Assembly (NCBI GenBank): GCA_026874595.1
Contig: JAPPUL010000095.1
Location: 372,001-436,000, forward strand
DNA length: 64,000 bases
DNA from: Sipunculus nudus
Lineage: Eukaryota; Annelida; Sipuncula; Golfingiida; Sipunculidae
Reading direction: 5' to 3'
Part shown: positions 56,802-64,000 of the stretch, one piece after another
Numbering within the stretch: position 1 is the stretch's first letter
How the letters are laid out: the number at the start of each line of letters is the position of its first letter
Made by a program: the position numbers and the translations under genes
The notes under the pieces: generated by a model
The model's input: only the letters and a program-made list of their open reading frames with translations
What the model was told of the DNA's origin: nothing
The model's database searches: none

Positions 56802-57104
56802 AGTTGGACAGGTAGATAATTTAGAATTCTACGAATAGTTAAAATAATAATAATCCTTCTTTAAATACTCTAAATATCATAATACTCTAAATATCATAGC
56901 TCTAAACCTATAGTAAAGGTATCATTTTATTAAATTTATACTCTTAAATTAAGCTAGATATTTAATTTTTGATTATCTATATTTAAAATGATTTAGAATA
57001 ATTTATAATTATACCGAACCTATTAAATAGAGTTTTAATAAATAAATGCTTATAGTTTAGAAAACTATATCCGTTTTTAGTACTATTTGCTATATTATTT
57101 TTAT

Positions 57105-57164
57105 GCCTTAGCTAAAATAAGGCTATTTTAATTTTATTTCCATTTTTTATGGACAAAATAAGGC
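57105..57164 (+). promoter_or_regulatory. Leader with one stem arm and two alternative partners
   Basis: GCCTTA (57105-57110) can pair with TAAGGC at 57118-57123, which is followed by a T-rich stretch like a terminator, or with a second TAAGGC at 57159-57164. Between them TCCAT TTTTT ATGGA forms a small hairpin. This could act as a simple attenuator upstream of the TPR genes. It is a sequence-level suggestion only. Confidence 0.35.
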
Positions 57165-57254
57165 TTAAGTGTAGTACTTTATATATTACCTGTTGTATAT
57201 TATATTATATATAGTCTTTTGTCTATAGGTCCTTTATGGAAAGGAGTAACTAAA

Positions 57255-58115
57255 TTGAAAAATATTATTTTTGTCTTCGTTATGCTCTTTATGCTCTTTA
57301 TTACTAGCTCTTCTTTTGCCACGGCTTATCAGGATAAAGCAGATTCCCTATACAAACAAGGTAAATACGAACTGGCTCTTATATTCTTTGAGAAAGCTTT
57401 CTTGGAAAATCCTACTAACCCTGAGATTAACTTCTATTTAGGCAATATTTATAACAACAAAAGAGACTTTAATAACGCTATTATTGCATTTAAAAGAGGT
57501 CTTGAAAATGTTCGCTCTACTGCTACTAAAGCTAAATTCTTATACAATATCGCAAGATCTTTTCAGGCAATACAAAATTACAAGCAAGCTTTAGTTTATT
57601 ATGATAAATTACAATCCATTTTAAGTGACTACAAAAACCAAAACCCTAATAACTATAACCATTTACACCAACATTATAAAGACGTCTCGCTTCATAAAGG
57701 TATGATTTTTTTTAACATGCAAAATAAGCAGCTTACTATTAGAGCATGGGAAAACTATTTATTAAATGCAGCGCAGAGCCCTGAATATTATAGCGTCTCA
57801 AAGGCAGTTGCAACACTTAAACATAAAGATTTTAAATGGAAAGCTAAAGAGGTTGTTCTTAGAGAAGAAGATAAAAAAGTAGTTGAAGAGATTATTGAAC
57901 CTAAGGATGCTCCATTGCCAGAAAACGAAATTAAAGAATCTGAGGATAAGTTAATTGGTGAGCTTCGTAATAGGGAAATCGATGAGGCTGGGAAAGCTAT
58001 TGAAAGCACTATTGATAGAGAGGCTTCCAAAGTCCGTTTGGAAGGTGAGGATGACATAACCTTATCTGATAAGCTTGATATAAAAGAAAGCGATTATGAA
58101 GAGATTGAAAGATAA
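57255..58115 (+). CDS. Exported TPR protein
   Basis: About 286 aa from a TTG start at 57255, which has AAAGGAG eight bases upstream; a longer frame from TTG 57219 would put residues before the ribosome-binding site. The signal peptide (MKNIIF, then hydrophobic with MLFMLF from a 9-bp duplication) ends near SSSFA. Three or more TPR units follow from residue 20 to 150 (ADSLYKQGKYELALIFFEKAF, INFYLGNIYNNKRDFNNAIIAFK). The last 90 residues are acidic and probably unstructured. It resembles the BatE-type exported TPR proteins in layout only. It is 69 bp upstream of a second TPR protein. Together they probably form a periplasmic scaffold. Confidence 0.65.
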   Translation: MKNIIFVFVMLFMLFITSSSFATAYQDKADSLYKQGKYELALIFFEKAFLENPTNPEINFYLGNIYNNKRDFNNAIIAFKRGLENVRSTATKAKFLYNIARSFQAIQNYKQALVYYDKLQSILSDYKNQNPNNYNHLHQHYKDVSLHKGMIFFNMQNKQLTIRAWENYLLNAAQSPEYYSVSKAVATLKHKDFKWKAKEVVLREEDKKVVEEIIEPKDAPLPENEIKESEDKLIGELRNREIDEAGKAIESTIDREASKVRLEGEDDITLSDKLDIKESDYEEIER

Positions 58116-58184
58116 GGGAGATATCGGAAAGATGAGATACGGGAAAGATAAATAAAGATAAATAAAAGGAGTTTGTAAGTCGGT

Positions 58185-60260
58185 ATGGCTAATAAAAAAA
58201 GTAATATTTTGTCCTATGCAACTATAGGAGTTATATTAATAATTATACTTGCAATATTGTTTTATGAAGATATATTAGATGTATTTGTGGACAACCAGTC
58301 TCAGCAGGTTGTTGACATACTTCCTTCTAAAGAGAATGCTGTAAATAGGCTTATTGAAGAGGCTGAAGAACGGAGTAAGGAAAGACGTTATGCTGAGGCT
58401 ATTGCTAAACTAGAAGAAGCTCAGGCTCATAAAGACCCAAGCCCTACAGAAGAACAGAAAAATAAAATATCTTCTTTGCTCACGTTATTTAATAATGAGC
58501 TTCAAGCATTAAATGCTGAAAAAGAAAAGCTAATAGATGACCGTATAGCCGAAGGACGCAGACTTGGACAGGCAAACAAGTATCAAGAAGCTGTTGAACA
58601 CTTAAGTCAGACAAAAGAGTATACAGAGCCAGAACCAACTGAAAGTCAACATAAAATAATAGACGGCTTGCTTAATGATTATAGATCGAAAATAGCATCA
58701 AAACCAGAACCTAAAAAAGTAACAAGAGCTACAAGAGTAAGAAAAAAGGTAAGAAAAAAGATTGTTAGAGAAATTAGACCCAGGAAAAAAGTAGCTGTTA
58801 AGGAGGCTAAAAAGCTTGATAATAAAACATTGGCTGATAGATATTACAACGCAGGCAAAAAAGCTCTATCAAGAGGGCGACTTGCAAAATCTATAGAACT
58901 TTTTACAAAAGCTTTAGAATACGATAATGACCATGTGTTAGCATATTCATACAAGGGTAGTGCTCACTATCAAAACAAGCAATTAACACAAGCACTAGAT
59001 AGCGTAAATGAAGCATTATCTCGAGATCCAAACGAACCTAATGCCCATTTTGTAAAGGGAAACATATTATACTCTGAGAAAAAAGATAAGGAAGCTAAGG
59101 CTGAATTTTTACAAGCAGAAAACAATGGTGCTAATAGCGCTATGCTTTATTATCGGCTCGGAGTAACTTATTTGACAACAGATGAAGATAGTAATGTGGC
59201 TATAAATTACTTTGACAAGGCTTTGGCTATTGAAGGTGGTTTAAATTCAATATACACGAGAAATGCTCACTATAATAAAGGAATTGCTAAAGAACGTATA
59301 GAGGCTTTAAATGAAGCTCAAAACGATTACGAACTCTCATCCTCTCTTGATAAGCAATATGTAAAAGCTCCAGTACAGGTTATAGAAATCTTATATAAGA
59401 AAGGCCTTTTTACAGATAGTATAGACAAGATCAACAATCTTAACCTAAGTCTTAAAGATAAGGAAGCTTATACTAAAGAACTACTTGAGGGTACAAACTA
59501 TGAAATGCTTTTAGAAAGTGAGGGAAATGCTCAATTGGAAACAAAGGCTGTTACAGCATATAGAAAAGCGTTAAATGTAAACCCTGAAGGCTATGAAGCA
59601 TTATATAATCTAGGTAGAATAGAGTATTTAAATAAAGACTATGCCAAGGCTTTGCAAAGCTTTATAGAAGCAGATAGAATCAATAATAATGACTATCAGA
59701 TAAATTATGCCTTAGCATTAACCCAGTATAATTTGAATAATCTCGAAGAGAGTTACAAATATTTTACAAAAGCAGCCGAGCTTAACCCAAACAGTCCACA
59801 AGCCTTTTTGGGATTAACAGCAATAGATCTAAAGAGAGGCTCTAATACAAATGAAGCACTATCAAACTTAGAACAAGCTAACGAGCTTGATCCTGAAAAC
59901 CCTATATCAAACAACATGTTAGGAATATTATATTTTAACACAGGACGTCAAGATCAGTCTCAAGAATATTTTAGAAAAGCGCTTGAGGGCGATTCTGAAA
60001 ACCTGTCAATAAAGCGCAATCTTGCTAATTCCTTATTCTACAATAGGAACTATGGAGAAGCTTTGCCTCTATACGAGGATATAGTAAACCAGGACCAAGA
60101 AGATGCTGAGAGCATGCTTAGACTAGCTGAATGTCAGATTAAAACCGACAACAGAGAAGGAGCTAAAGTAACATTAACAACGCTAATAGAAAAGTTCCCA
60201 CAGTATAATGAATCAGAGTCTGTTCAATTGTATCTAAAATCACTAGAGCTTCAAAGATAG
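58185..60260 (+). CDS. Membrane-anchored TPR-repeat protein
   Basis: 691 aa. One membrane helix (about residues 9-27) anchors the protein; the rest is likely periplasmic. Residues 50-175 contain two related units (VNRLIEEAEERSKERRYAEAIAKLEEA and a later GRRLGQANKYQEAVEHL). A strongly basic, proline-containing linker occupies residues 178-215 (RVRKKVRKKIVREIRPRKK). From residue 220 to the end there are about eleven TPR units, including DRYYNAGKKALSRGRLAKSIE, typical protein-binding scaffolds. An AAGGAG lies 13 bases before the ATG, a little far. A strong terminator follows the stop. No enzymatic domain is seen. Confidence 0.75.
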   Translation: MANKKSNILSYATIGVILIIILAILFYEDILDVFVDNQSQQVVDILPSKENAVNRLIEEAEERSKERRYAEAIAKLEEAQAHKDPSPTEEQKNKISSLLTLFNNELQALNAEKEKLIDDRIAEGRRLGQANKYQEAVEHLSQTKEYTEPEPTESQHKIIDGLLNDYRSKIASKPEPKKVTRATRVRKKVRKKIVREIRPRKKVAVKEAKKLDNKTLADRYYNAGKKALSRGRLAKSIELFTKALEYDNDHVLAYSYKGSAHYQNKQLTQALDSVNEALSRDPNEPNAHFVKGNILYSEKKDKEAKAEFLQAENNGANSAMLYYRLGVTYLTTDEDSNVAINYFDKALAIEGGLNSIYTRNAHYNKGIAKERIEALNEAQNDYELSSSLDKQYVKAPVQVIEILYKKGLFTDSIDKINNLNLSLKDKEAYTKELLEGTNYEMLLESEGNAQLETKAVTAYRKALNVNPEGYEALYNLGRIEYLNKDYAKALQSFIEADRINNNDYQINYALALTQYNLNNLEESYKYFTKAAELNPNSPQAFLGLTAIDLKRGSNTNEALSNLEQANELDPENPISNNMLGILYFNTGRQDQSQEYFRKALEGDSENLSIKRNLANSLFYNRNYGEALPLYEDIVNQDQEDAESMLRLAECQIKTDNREGAKVTLTTLIEKFPQYNESESVQLYLKSLELQR

Positions 60261-60276
60261 TGGATTAAGCTTGCAG

Positions 60277-60306
60277 CACCTTACATTAATAGATGTAAGG
60301 TGTTTT
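60277..60306 (+). terminator. Rho-independent terminator after the TPR gene
   Basis: CACCTTACAT (60277-60286) and ATGTAAGGTG (60293-60302) form a perfect 10-bp stem with loop TAATAG, followed by TTTT. It lies 17 bp after the stop of the TPR gene and before aroA. A few bases of aroA leader overlap its tail. Confidence 0.8.
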
Positions 60307-60346
60307 GCGTCTATGTCTAACCGCACAGTCGATTAAAAGTCAGAGT

Positions 60347-61648
60347 ATGCCAAATGCAAGAAATCATGAAATAAAAATAAAAACAACAAATAGAGCAGAC
60401 GGCGAAATTGCTATGCCTGGCTCAAAAAGTATAACAAACCGAACTTTAATCCTTGCAAGCCTTGCCAAAGGCTCAACACACCTTAAAAATGCCTTATTTA
60501 GCGATGATACCATATACGTACAAAAGGCGTTAAAACTACTTGGAATAGACATAAAATCTGATAAGCAGCTATCTAAGATCAGAGTATTAGGTGCTTCTGG
60601 TAAAATAAGCGATTCTAAAGCTAAACTATATCTTGGTAATGCTGGGACAGGTATACGTTTTATAACCGCTTTAACCGCTTTAGGAAAAGGAGAATATACG
60701 ATTACTGGGAACGCTCGTATGGAGCAAAGACCAATAGGAGATTTGGTCGAGGCGTTAAAACTACTTGGAGCTGATATAGATTATTTAAAAACTAACGCTA
60801 TGCCTCCTATACAGGTTAATGCTCGGGGGATTCTTTTGGGAGGTAAAACAAAATTGTCTGGACGATTAAGCAGCCAATATTTATCTGCACTACTACTAGT
60901 TGGTCCTTATACCAAAAATGGGATTGATATAGAAGTTATAGGCGAACAAGTGTCCAAACCGTATATAGATTTAACTTTGAATCTAATGAATGATTTTGGA
61001 GTAGAATATGAACGAGAGGGTTATAGTCGCTATATAATATCAGGCGGTCAACAATATGAAGGAATAGCAGATTATACAATTGAAGGAGATGTATCAAATG
61101 CATCTTATTTTTTTGGAGCAGCAGCGATAACAAATGGGCGGATAAGGGTAAACAATATAAAGAATGACACAAAACAGGGGGATATAAGATTACTTAATTT
61201 GCTTGAGACTATGGGTTGTAAAGTAGTTATCGGTCCTAATTGGGTCGAGGTATCCAAAACAGATAAAAAGAGACTAAGAGGCATAGATGTAGATATGCAT
61301 GATATATCAGATGTGGTACAAACACTTTGTGTTATTGCCTTATTTGCAGAAGGGAAAACACATATAAAGAACGTATATAATATGCGAATAAAAGAAACGG
61401 ATAGACTTAAAGCATTAAACAATGAGCTTGTAAAGCTTGGAGCAGGAGTAGTTGAGGGACAGGATTCTATTACTATCATTCCGCAAAAGAAGTATCATGG
61501 TGCAACTATAGAAACATACGATGATCACCGTATGGCAATGTCTTTTTCCCTTGCAGGCCTAAAAATACCTAATATTATAATAAAAGATGCAAATTGTGTA
61601 ACTAAAACCTTTCCTGAGTATTTTGATTATCTTAAAAAGATAACATAA
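60347..61648 (+). CDS. aroA: 3-phosphoshikimate 1-carboxyvinyltransferase (EPSP synthase)
   Basis: 434 aa from the ATG at 60347; a longer frame from a TTG at 60305 starts inside the terminator and is rejected. The enzyme joins phosphoenolpyruvate to shikimate 3-phosphate in aromatic amino-acid synthesis. Landmarks: GEIAMPGSKSITNRTLILA (about residue 25, with the substrate-binding lysine), LGNAGTGIRF (the LGNAGT motif), RPIGDLVEAL, RIKETDRLKAL and TYDDHRMAMSF near residue 390. In the glycine-loop the sequence is LGNAGTGIR, as in ordinary enzymes. It has its own leader downstream of a terminator and precedes the RNase gene by 24 bp. Confidence 0.93.
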   Translation: MPNARNHEIKIKTTNRADGEIAMPGSKSITNRTLILASLAKGSTHLKNALFSDDTIYVQKALKLLGIDIKSDKQLSKIRVLGASGKISDSKAKLYLGNAGTGIRFITALTALGKGEYTITGNARMEQRPIGDLVEALKLLGADIDYLKTNAMPPIQVNARGILLGGKTKLSGRLSSQYLSALLLVGPYTKNGIDIEVIGEQVSKPYIDLTLNLMNDFGVEYEREGYSRYIISGGQQYEGIADYTIEGDVSNASYFFGAAAITNGRIRVNNIKNDTKQGDIRLLNLLETMGCKVVIGPNWVEVSKTDKKRLRGIDVDMHDISDVVQTLCVIALFAEGKTHIKNVYNMRIKETDRLKALNNELVKLGAGVVEGQDSITIIPQKKYHGATIETYDDHRMAMSFSLAGLKIPNIIIKDANCVTKTFPEYFDYLKKIT

Positions 61649-61672
61649 ACAAAAGAGATTAGTCTTTATATA

Positions 61673-63760
61673 ATGTCAACAAATCTTGGAACTATTATAG
61701 CATATAGAGAGAAGAACAAGTTATACCTAGGTGCGATATTAGATGAAAAGAAGGATAAGATTCTAATCCTATCTGAAGAAAATAACAAAGAAACATTAAA
61801 CAAAGAAAAGATAAAATTATATCTTAACAAGTTAGTTAATATAAAGATAAAAGATCATGAGATCGCAAAACAGATAAAAGAAGTCCGCAAGTCACTTGAA
61901 AAGATATCAACCCAAATAGATTTAGATGAGCTTTATTATCTGCTATATAAAGAAAAAGACGATGCAGGATATTCTTATAAAGACTTGTCCGAACTATACT
62001 TTTCACAAGGCCAAGCAAATGAAAATGCTTTTGCAATGGCTTTGGCCCTATCCAAAAATACAACCTATTTTAGATTAAAGCATGAAAATTATTATCCTAA
62101 AGAAGAAAAACAAGTCCAACAAGAGTTAAAAGAACTTGAGATTAGAAAAGAGAACGAACTGATAAGAGGAATGGAAAAGGAAAAAGCCCTAAAGTGGCTA
62201 AAGGATTTTATTGCAAAAGACTATAGCAAAGAATTGCTTCCTATCCCAATCTATGTAAAAAAGTTTATTGAGCCACTAAAACAATATGTTATACTAAGAG
62301 ACGGATTTGCAAAGAAAGATGTTGCTAAAAGCCTTATGGGAGAGATTAAAGAACAAGCGAAACTAAAATTGCCAAATAATCTTGATGGGCTGTTGGCGTT
62401 TATGATAAAGCTTGAAATATTAAACGAAAACGAAAATATAAACTTACTGAAATATAATATACCAAAACACTTTGATGAGAATGTGATGCTTGAGGCAAAG
62501 CAAATAAAGCCTTTTGAGTTAAATGGAGAACCTTTTAGAAAAGACTTAAGAGATCTTTTTACATTCACAATAGATGATAGCTCAACCCTTGATTATGATG
62601 ATGCATTAAGCGTTGAGATTAAAGAAGATTCATATACAATTGGAGTGCATATAACTGATGTATCATATTTTATATTACCTAATTCAAGATTAGATAAAGA
62701 AGCTTTTAAAAGGCGAATGACTCTATACTTACCTGAATACACGGTTCCGCTATTCCCGGAAAGGTTATCAGAGGGTATTCTTAGTCTAAAAGCTAATAAA
62801 ACATCCCCTGTCCTTTCTTTTATGATGACTTTTGATAAGGATTTTAGTTTTGTGGAAGGTGAGATATGCCTGTCGTTAGTAGAAGTTGATGTTAATCTAA
62901 GTTATGCTGAGGTTAATAAAATTATTAATGATAAGACTTCTAATCATGAGGTATTTAATCTCCTCTTTAATATTGCAACTACTCTTAATAAAAGACGAGT
63001 TTCACATGGTGCTGTTGACTTTGAAACTCCTGATATAAAAATTAGTTTGGATAAAGAAGAAATTAGCATACGAAAGATAGAACGAGGGCTTAAGTCTGAT
63101 ACCATTGTTAAAGAGTTTATGATACTTGCAAATCATACATGCTCTGAATTTTGTATTACTAACAATATACCAGCAATATTCTTTTTTCAAGAACCTCCTT
63201 CAACCCCTATAGTGCTTAATGATGAAATACGTAAAAACAGATATACTCTCTTAGAAGAAATGAAAAAGATGAGAAAATCTGAGGTCACTACACATCCGGC
63301 AAACCATTTCGCTTTGGGACTCTCATCTTATCTGCAATCTACATCACCTATAAGAAGATATCATGATCTCGTTGTACAAAGACAAGTAACTACATTCATA
63401 TCACAGGGAAAACCATTCTATTCTTCAAATGATATTTTATCTATTATTGCTAATACTGAAGAGTCCATAAAGAAAATAAAGGAAATTGAAAAAGAAAGTA
63501 CTCGATTTTGGTCCCTTAAATATATTCAACAAGAACTTAGGGATAACCCAAACAGGCTATTTGATGCTACTATTATAAGAAAACTTACAGGTGCCTACTG
63601 TGCGGAATTAAATAATATCCTTACAGAAACATTAATCTTTGATAAAGATACATATATCGAGCCAGGTAAAAAAATACTTTTATCTATAAAGAAAGTAAAT
63701 ACTCTAACAGATTCTCTAATCGGAGAATATCCTAGGCAGGACTCTTTACATAATCCTTAA
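61673..63760 (+). CDS. RNase II/R-family exoribonuclease
   Basis: 695 aa. The RNB catalytic domain starts near residue 290 with FTIDDSSTLDYDDALS, which carries all four catalytic aspartates of RNase II-type enzymes, and continues with IGVHITDVSYFI and LYLPEYTVPLFPERLSEGILSLK. The THPANHFALGLSSYLQSTSPIRRYHDLVVQRQ segment near 540-575 is also typical. The N-terminal 280 residues do not look like the two cold-shock domains of E. coli RNase R; they resemble the distinct N-terminus of cyanobacterial and Deinococcus-type RNase II proteins. A short OB-like C-terminus follows. It degrades RNA 3' to 5'. Its 3' end overlaps a minus-strand gene by 29 bp. Confidence 0.85.
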   Translation: MSTNLGTIIAYREKNKLYLGAILDEKKDKILILSEENNKETLNKEKIKLYLNKLVNIKIKDHEIAKQIKEVRKSLEKISTQIDLDELYYLLYKEKDDAGYSYKDLSELYFSQGQANENAFAMALALSKNTTYFRLKHENYYPKEEKQVQQELKELEIRKENELIRGMEKEKALKWLKDFIAKDYSKELLPIPIYVKKFIEPLKQYVILRDGFAKKDVAKSLMGEIKEQAKLKLPNNLDGLLAFMIKLEILNENENINLLKYNIPKHFDENVMLEAKQIKPFELNGEPFRKDLRDLFTFTIDDSSTLDYDDALSVEIKEDSYTIGVHITDVSYFILPNSRLDKEAFKRRMTLYLPEYTVPLFPERLSEGILSLKANKTSPVLSFMMTFDKDFSFVEGEICLSLVEVDVNLSYAEVNKIINDKTSNHEVFNLLFNIATTLNKRRVSHGAVDFETPDIKISLDKEEISIRKIERGLKSDTIVKEFMILANHTCSEFCITNNIPAIFFFQEPPSTPIVLNDEIRKNRYTLLEEMKKMRKSEVTTHPANHFALGLSSYLQSTSPIRRYHDLVVQRQVTTFISQGKPFYSSNDILSIIANTEESIKKIKEIEKESTRFWSLKYIQQELRDNPNRLFDATIIRKLTGAYCAELNNILTETLIFDKDTYIEPGKKILLSIKKVNTLTDSLIGEYPRQDSLHNP

Positions 63761-64000
63761 ATTTAGCTTCTAATATCTTATTTTCTTTTTTTGCCTTATT
63801 TATTGTATGTTTTATTCTATTGGGCGTTTTAGGATTATAATACATCTTAACTAGTAAACTTGCAGCACGAGACCTCACATGCTTACTCTTATATTTTAAA
63901 CTATTTATCAATAGCACATTTGCATCTTCAAGATATACCAACGGAGGAACATCCTCTTTATCAAGCTTATCAGAAAAAGACTTAAAGATTCGAACATTTA
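63732..64000 (-). CDS. HEAT-like protein, partial (N-terminus beyond right edge)
   Basis: An open minus-strand frame continues to the window edge. The visible part, about 88 codons, is helical with KHVRSRAASLLVKMYYNP as a likely HEAT or armadillo-type repeat. The end, KILEAKFKDYVKSPA, overlaps the RNase II-like gene by 29 bp in convergent orientation. The visible frame reads on upstream of an internal TTG at 63941, so the real start lies outside the window. Confidence 0.55.
   Translation of the reverse strand, partial: NVRIFKSFSDKLDKEDVPPLVYLEDANVLLINSLKYKSKHVRSRAASLLVKMYYNPKTPNRIKHTINKAKKENKILEAKFKDYVKSPA

Larger units (their letters stand above)
56112..57254. other. 1.1-kb noncoding region between divergent TPR genes
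   Basis: No supported coding frame. Visible elements are: a 6-bp stem AAGCTC/GAGCTT near 56198-56217; a palindrome AGTACTTTGTACT near 56432; an inverted repeat with 8-bp arms (TACAACTT at 56570-56577, AAGTTGTA at 56587-56594); four tandem 15-bp repeats (56742-56801); a palindrome TAGAATTCTA near 56822-56831; a tandem pair of TACTCTAAATATCATA-like units (about 56866-56899); and stem-forming GCCTTA/TAAGGC arms (57105-57164). The region separates minus-strand genes on the left from plus-strand genes on the right, so it should hold promoters for both. No tRNA was seen. Confidence 0.7.

Noticed and set aside
56112-57254. Chromosomal replication origin
   Set aside because: AT-rich and between divergent genes, but no DnaA box clusters and no dnaA, dnaN or gyrB nearby; only a genome-wide GC skew plot could support it.
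60305-60346. Longer AroA N-terminus from a TTG
   Set aside because: The TTG lies in the T-run of a strong terminator; AroA homology begins after the ATG at 60347.
1-64000. tRNA genes, insertion sequences or prophage
   Set aside because: No cloverleaf-like sequence, transposase, integrase or phage structural gene was seen on either strand by eye; a tRNA scan would settle the first point.

Overview
The window is AT-rich bacterial DNA that uses the standard bacterial code (TGA is a stop, for example after hisH) and is densely packed with genes in alternating blocks on both strands. The gene set points to a spirochaete. It has a class I lysyl-tRNA synthetase, three proteins of the FlaA periplasmic-flagellar sheath family, a TatT-like TRAP lipoprotein, many lipoproteins with loose lipoboxes, periplasmic TPR proteins and a long (type 2 looking) isoleucyl-tRNA synthetase. 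The species cannot be fixed from sequence alone. Biosynthetic genes (leuB, thrB, proB, aroA, hisBHAF, bioF-like) suggest it makes several amino acids itself, unlike the most reduced host-bound spirochaetes.

Layout. 1-3860 (minus): TatT-like lipoprotein running off the left edge, an outer-membrane barrel protein, and a BioF-family enzyme. 4051-9899 (plus): lysS, LptF/G permease, a CCA-adding/poly(A) polymerase family protein and an MCE (MlaD-like) protein, with a small acidic protein on the minus strand. 9909-13076 (minus): clpX, clpP and an APH-fold kinase. 13367-20204: a Gld-type ABC exporter (ATPase, permease, GldG-like protein) with a DUF4340-like protein, leuB, and a b561-like cytochrome with a poly-aspartate tail. 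20359-28434: small protein, proB with a LolCDE/MacB-like exporter, trxB, an exported protein and a lipoprotein. 28520-39245 (plus): FlaA-like protein, ClC channel/antiporter, an AddB-like nuclease, thrB and hisBHAF in one tight run. 39273-41628 (minus): two lipoproteins. 41716-49025 (plus): radical SAM/DUF2344 protein, ileS, gltX. 49035-56111 (minus): valS, two FlaA paralogues, an RseC-like protein and a TPR protein with a nuclease-like C-terminal domain. 56112-57254 is about 1.1 kb of noncoding DNA with a four-copy 15-bp repeat. 57255-63760 (plus): two TPR proteins, a terminator, aroA and an RNase II-family enzyme. A HEAT-like partial gene comes in from the right edge on the minus strand.

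The genes fall into three broad groups: envelope and motility (FlaA family, LptF/G, MCE, Lol-like and Gld-like ABC systems, lipoproteins, TPR proteins), translation and RNA (four aminoacyl-tRNA synthetases, CCA enzyme, RNase II), and amino-acid synthesis. No tRNA, rRNA, CRISPR array, prophage or insertion sequence was seen.

The most unusual signals are not gene families. Purine/pyrimidine skew comes in multi-gene domains that override the orientation of single genes. Short tandem duplications repeatedly fall on translation starts. Very long pure polypyrimidine tracts lie inside lipoprotein genes. Noncoding regions beside the flaA-like and TPR genes contain one hairpin arm matched by several copies of the opposite arm. 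No clearly new multi-gene system could be demonstrated; the best candidates for follow-up are listed in the findings.
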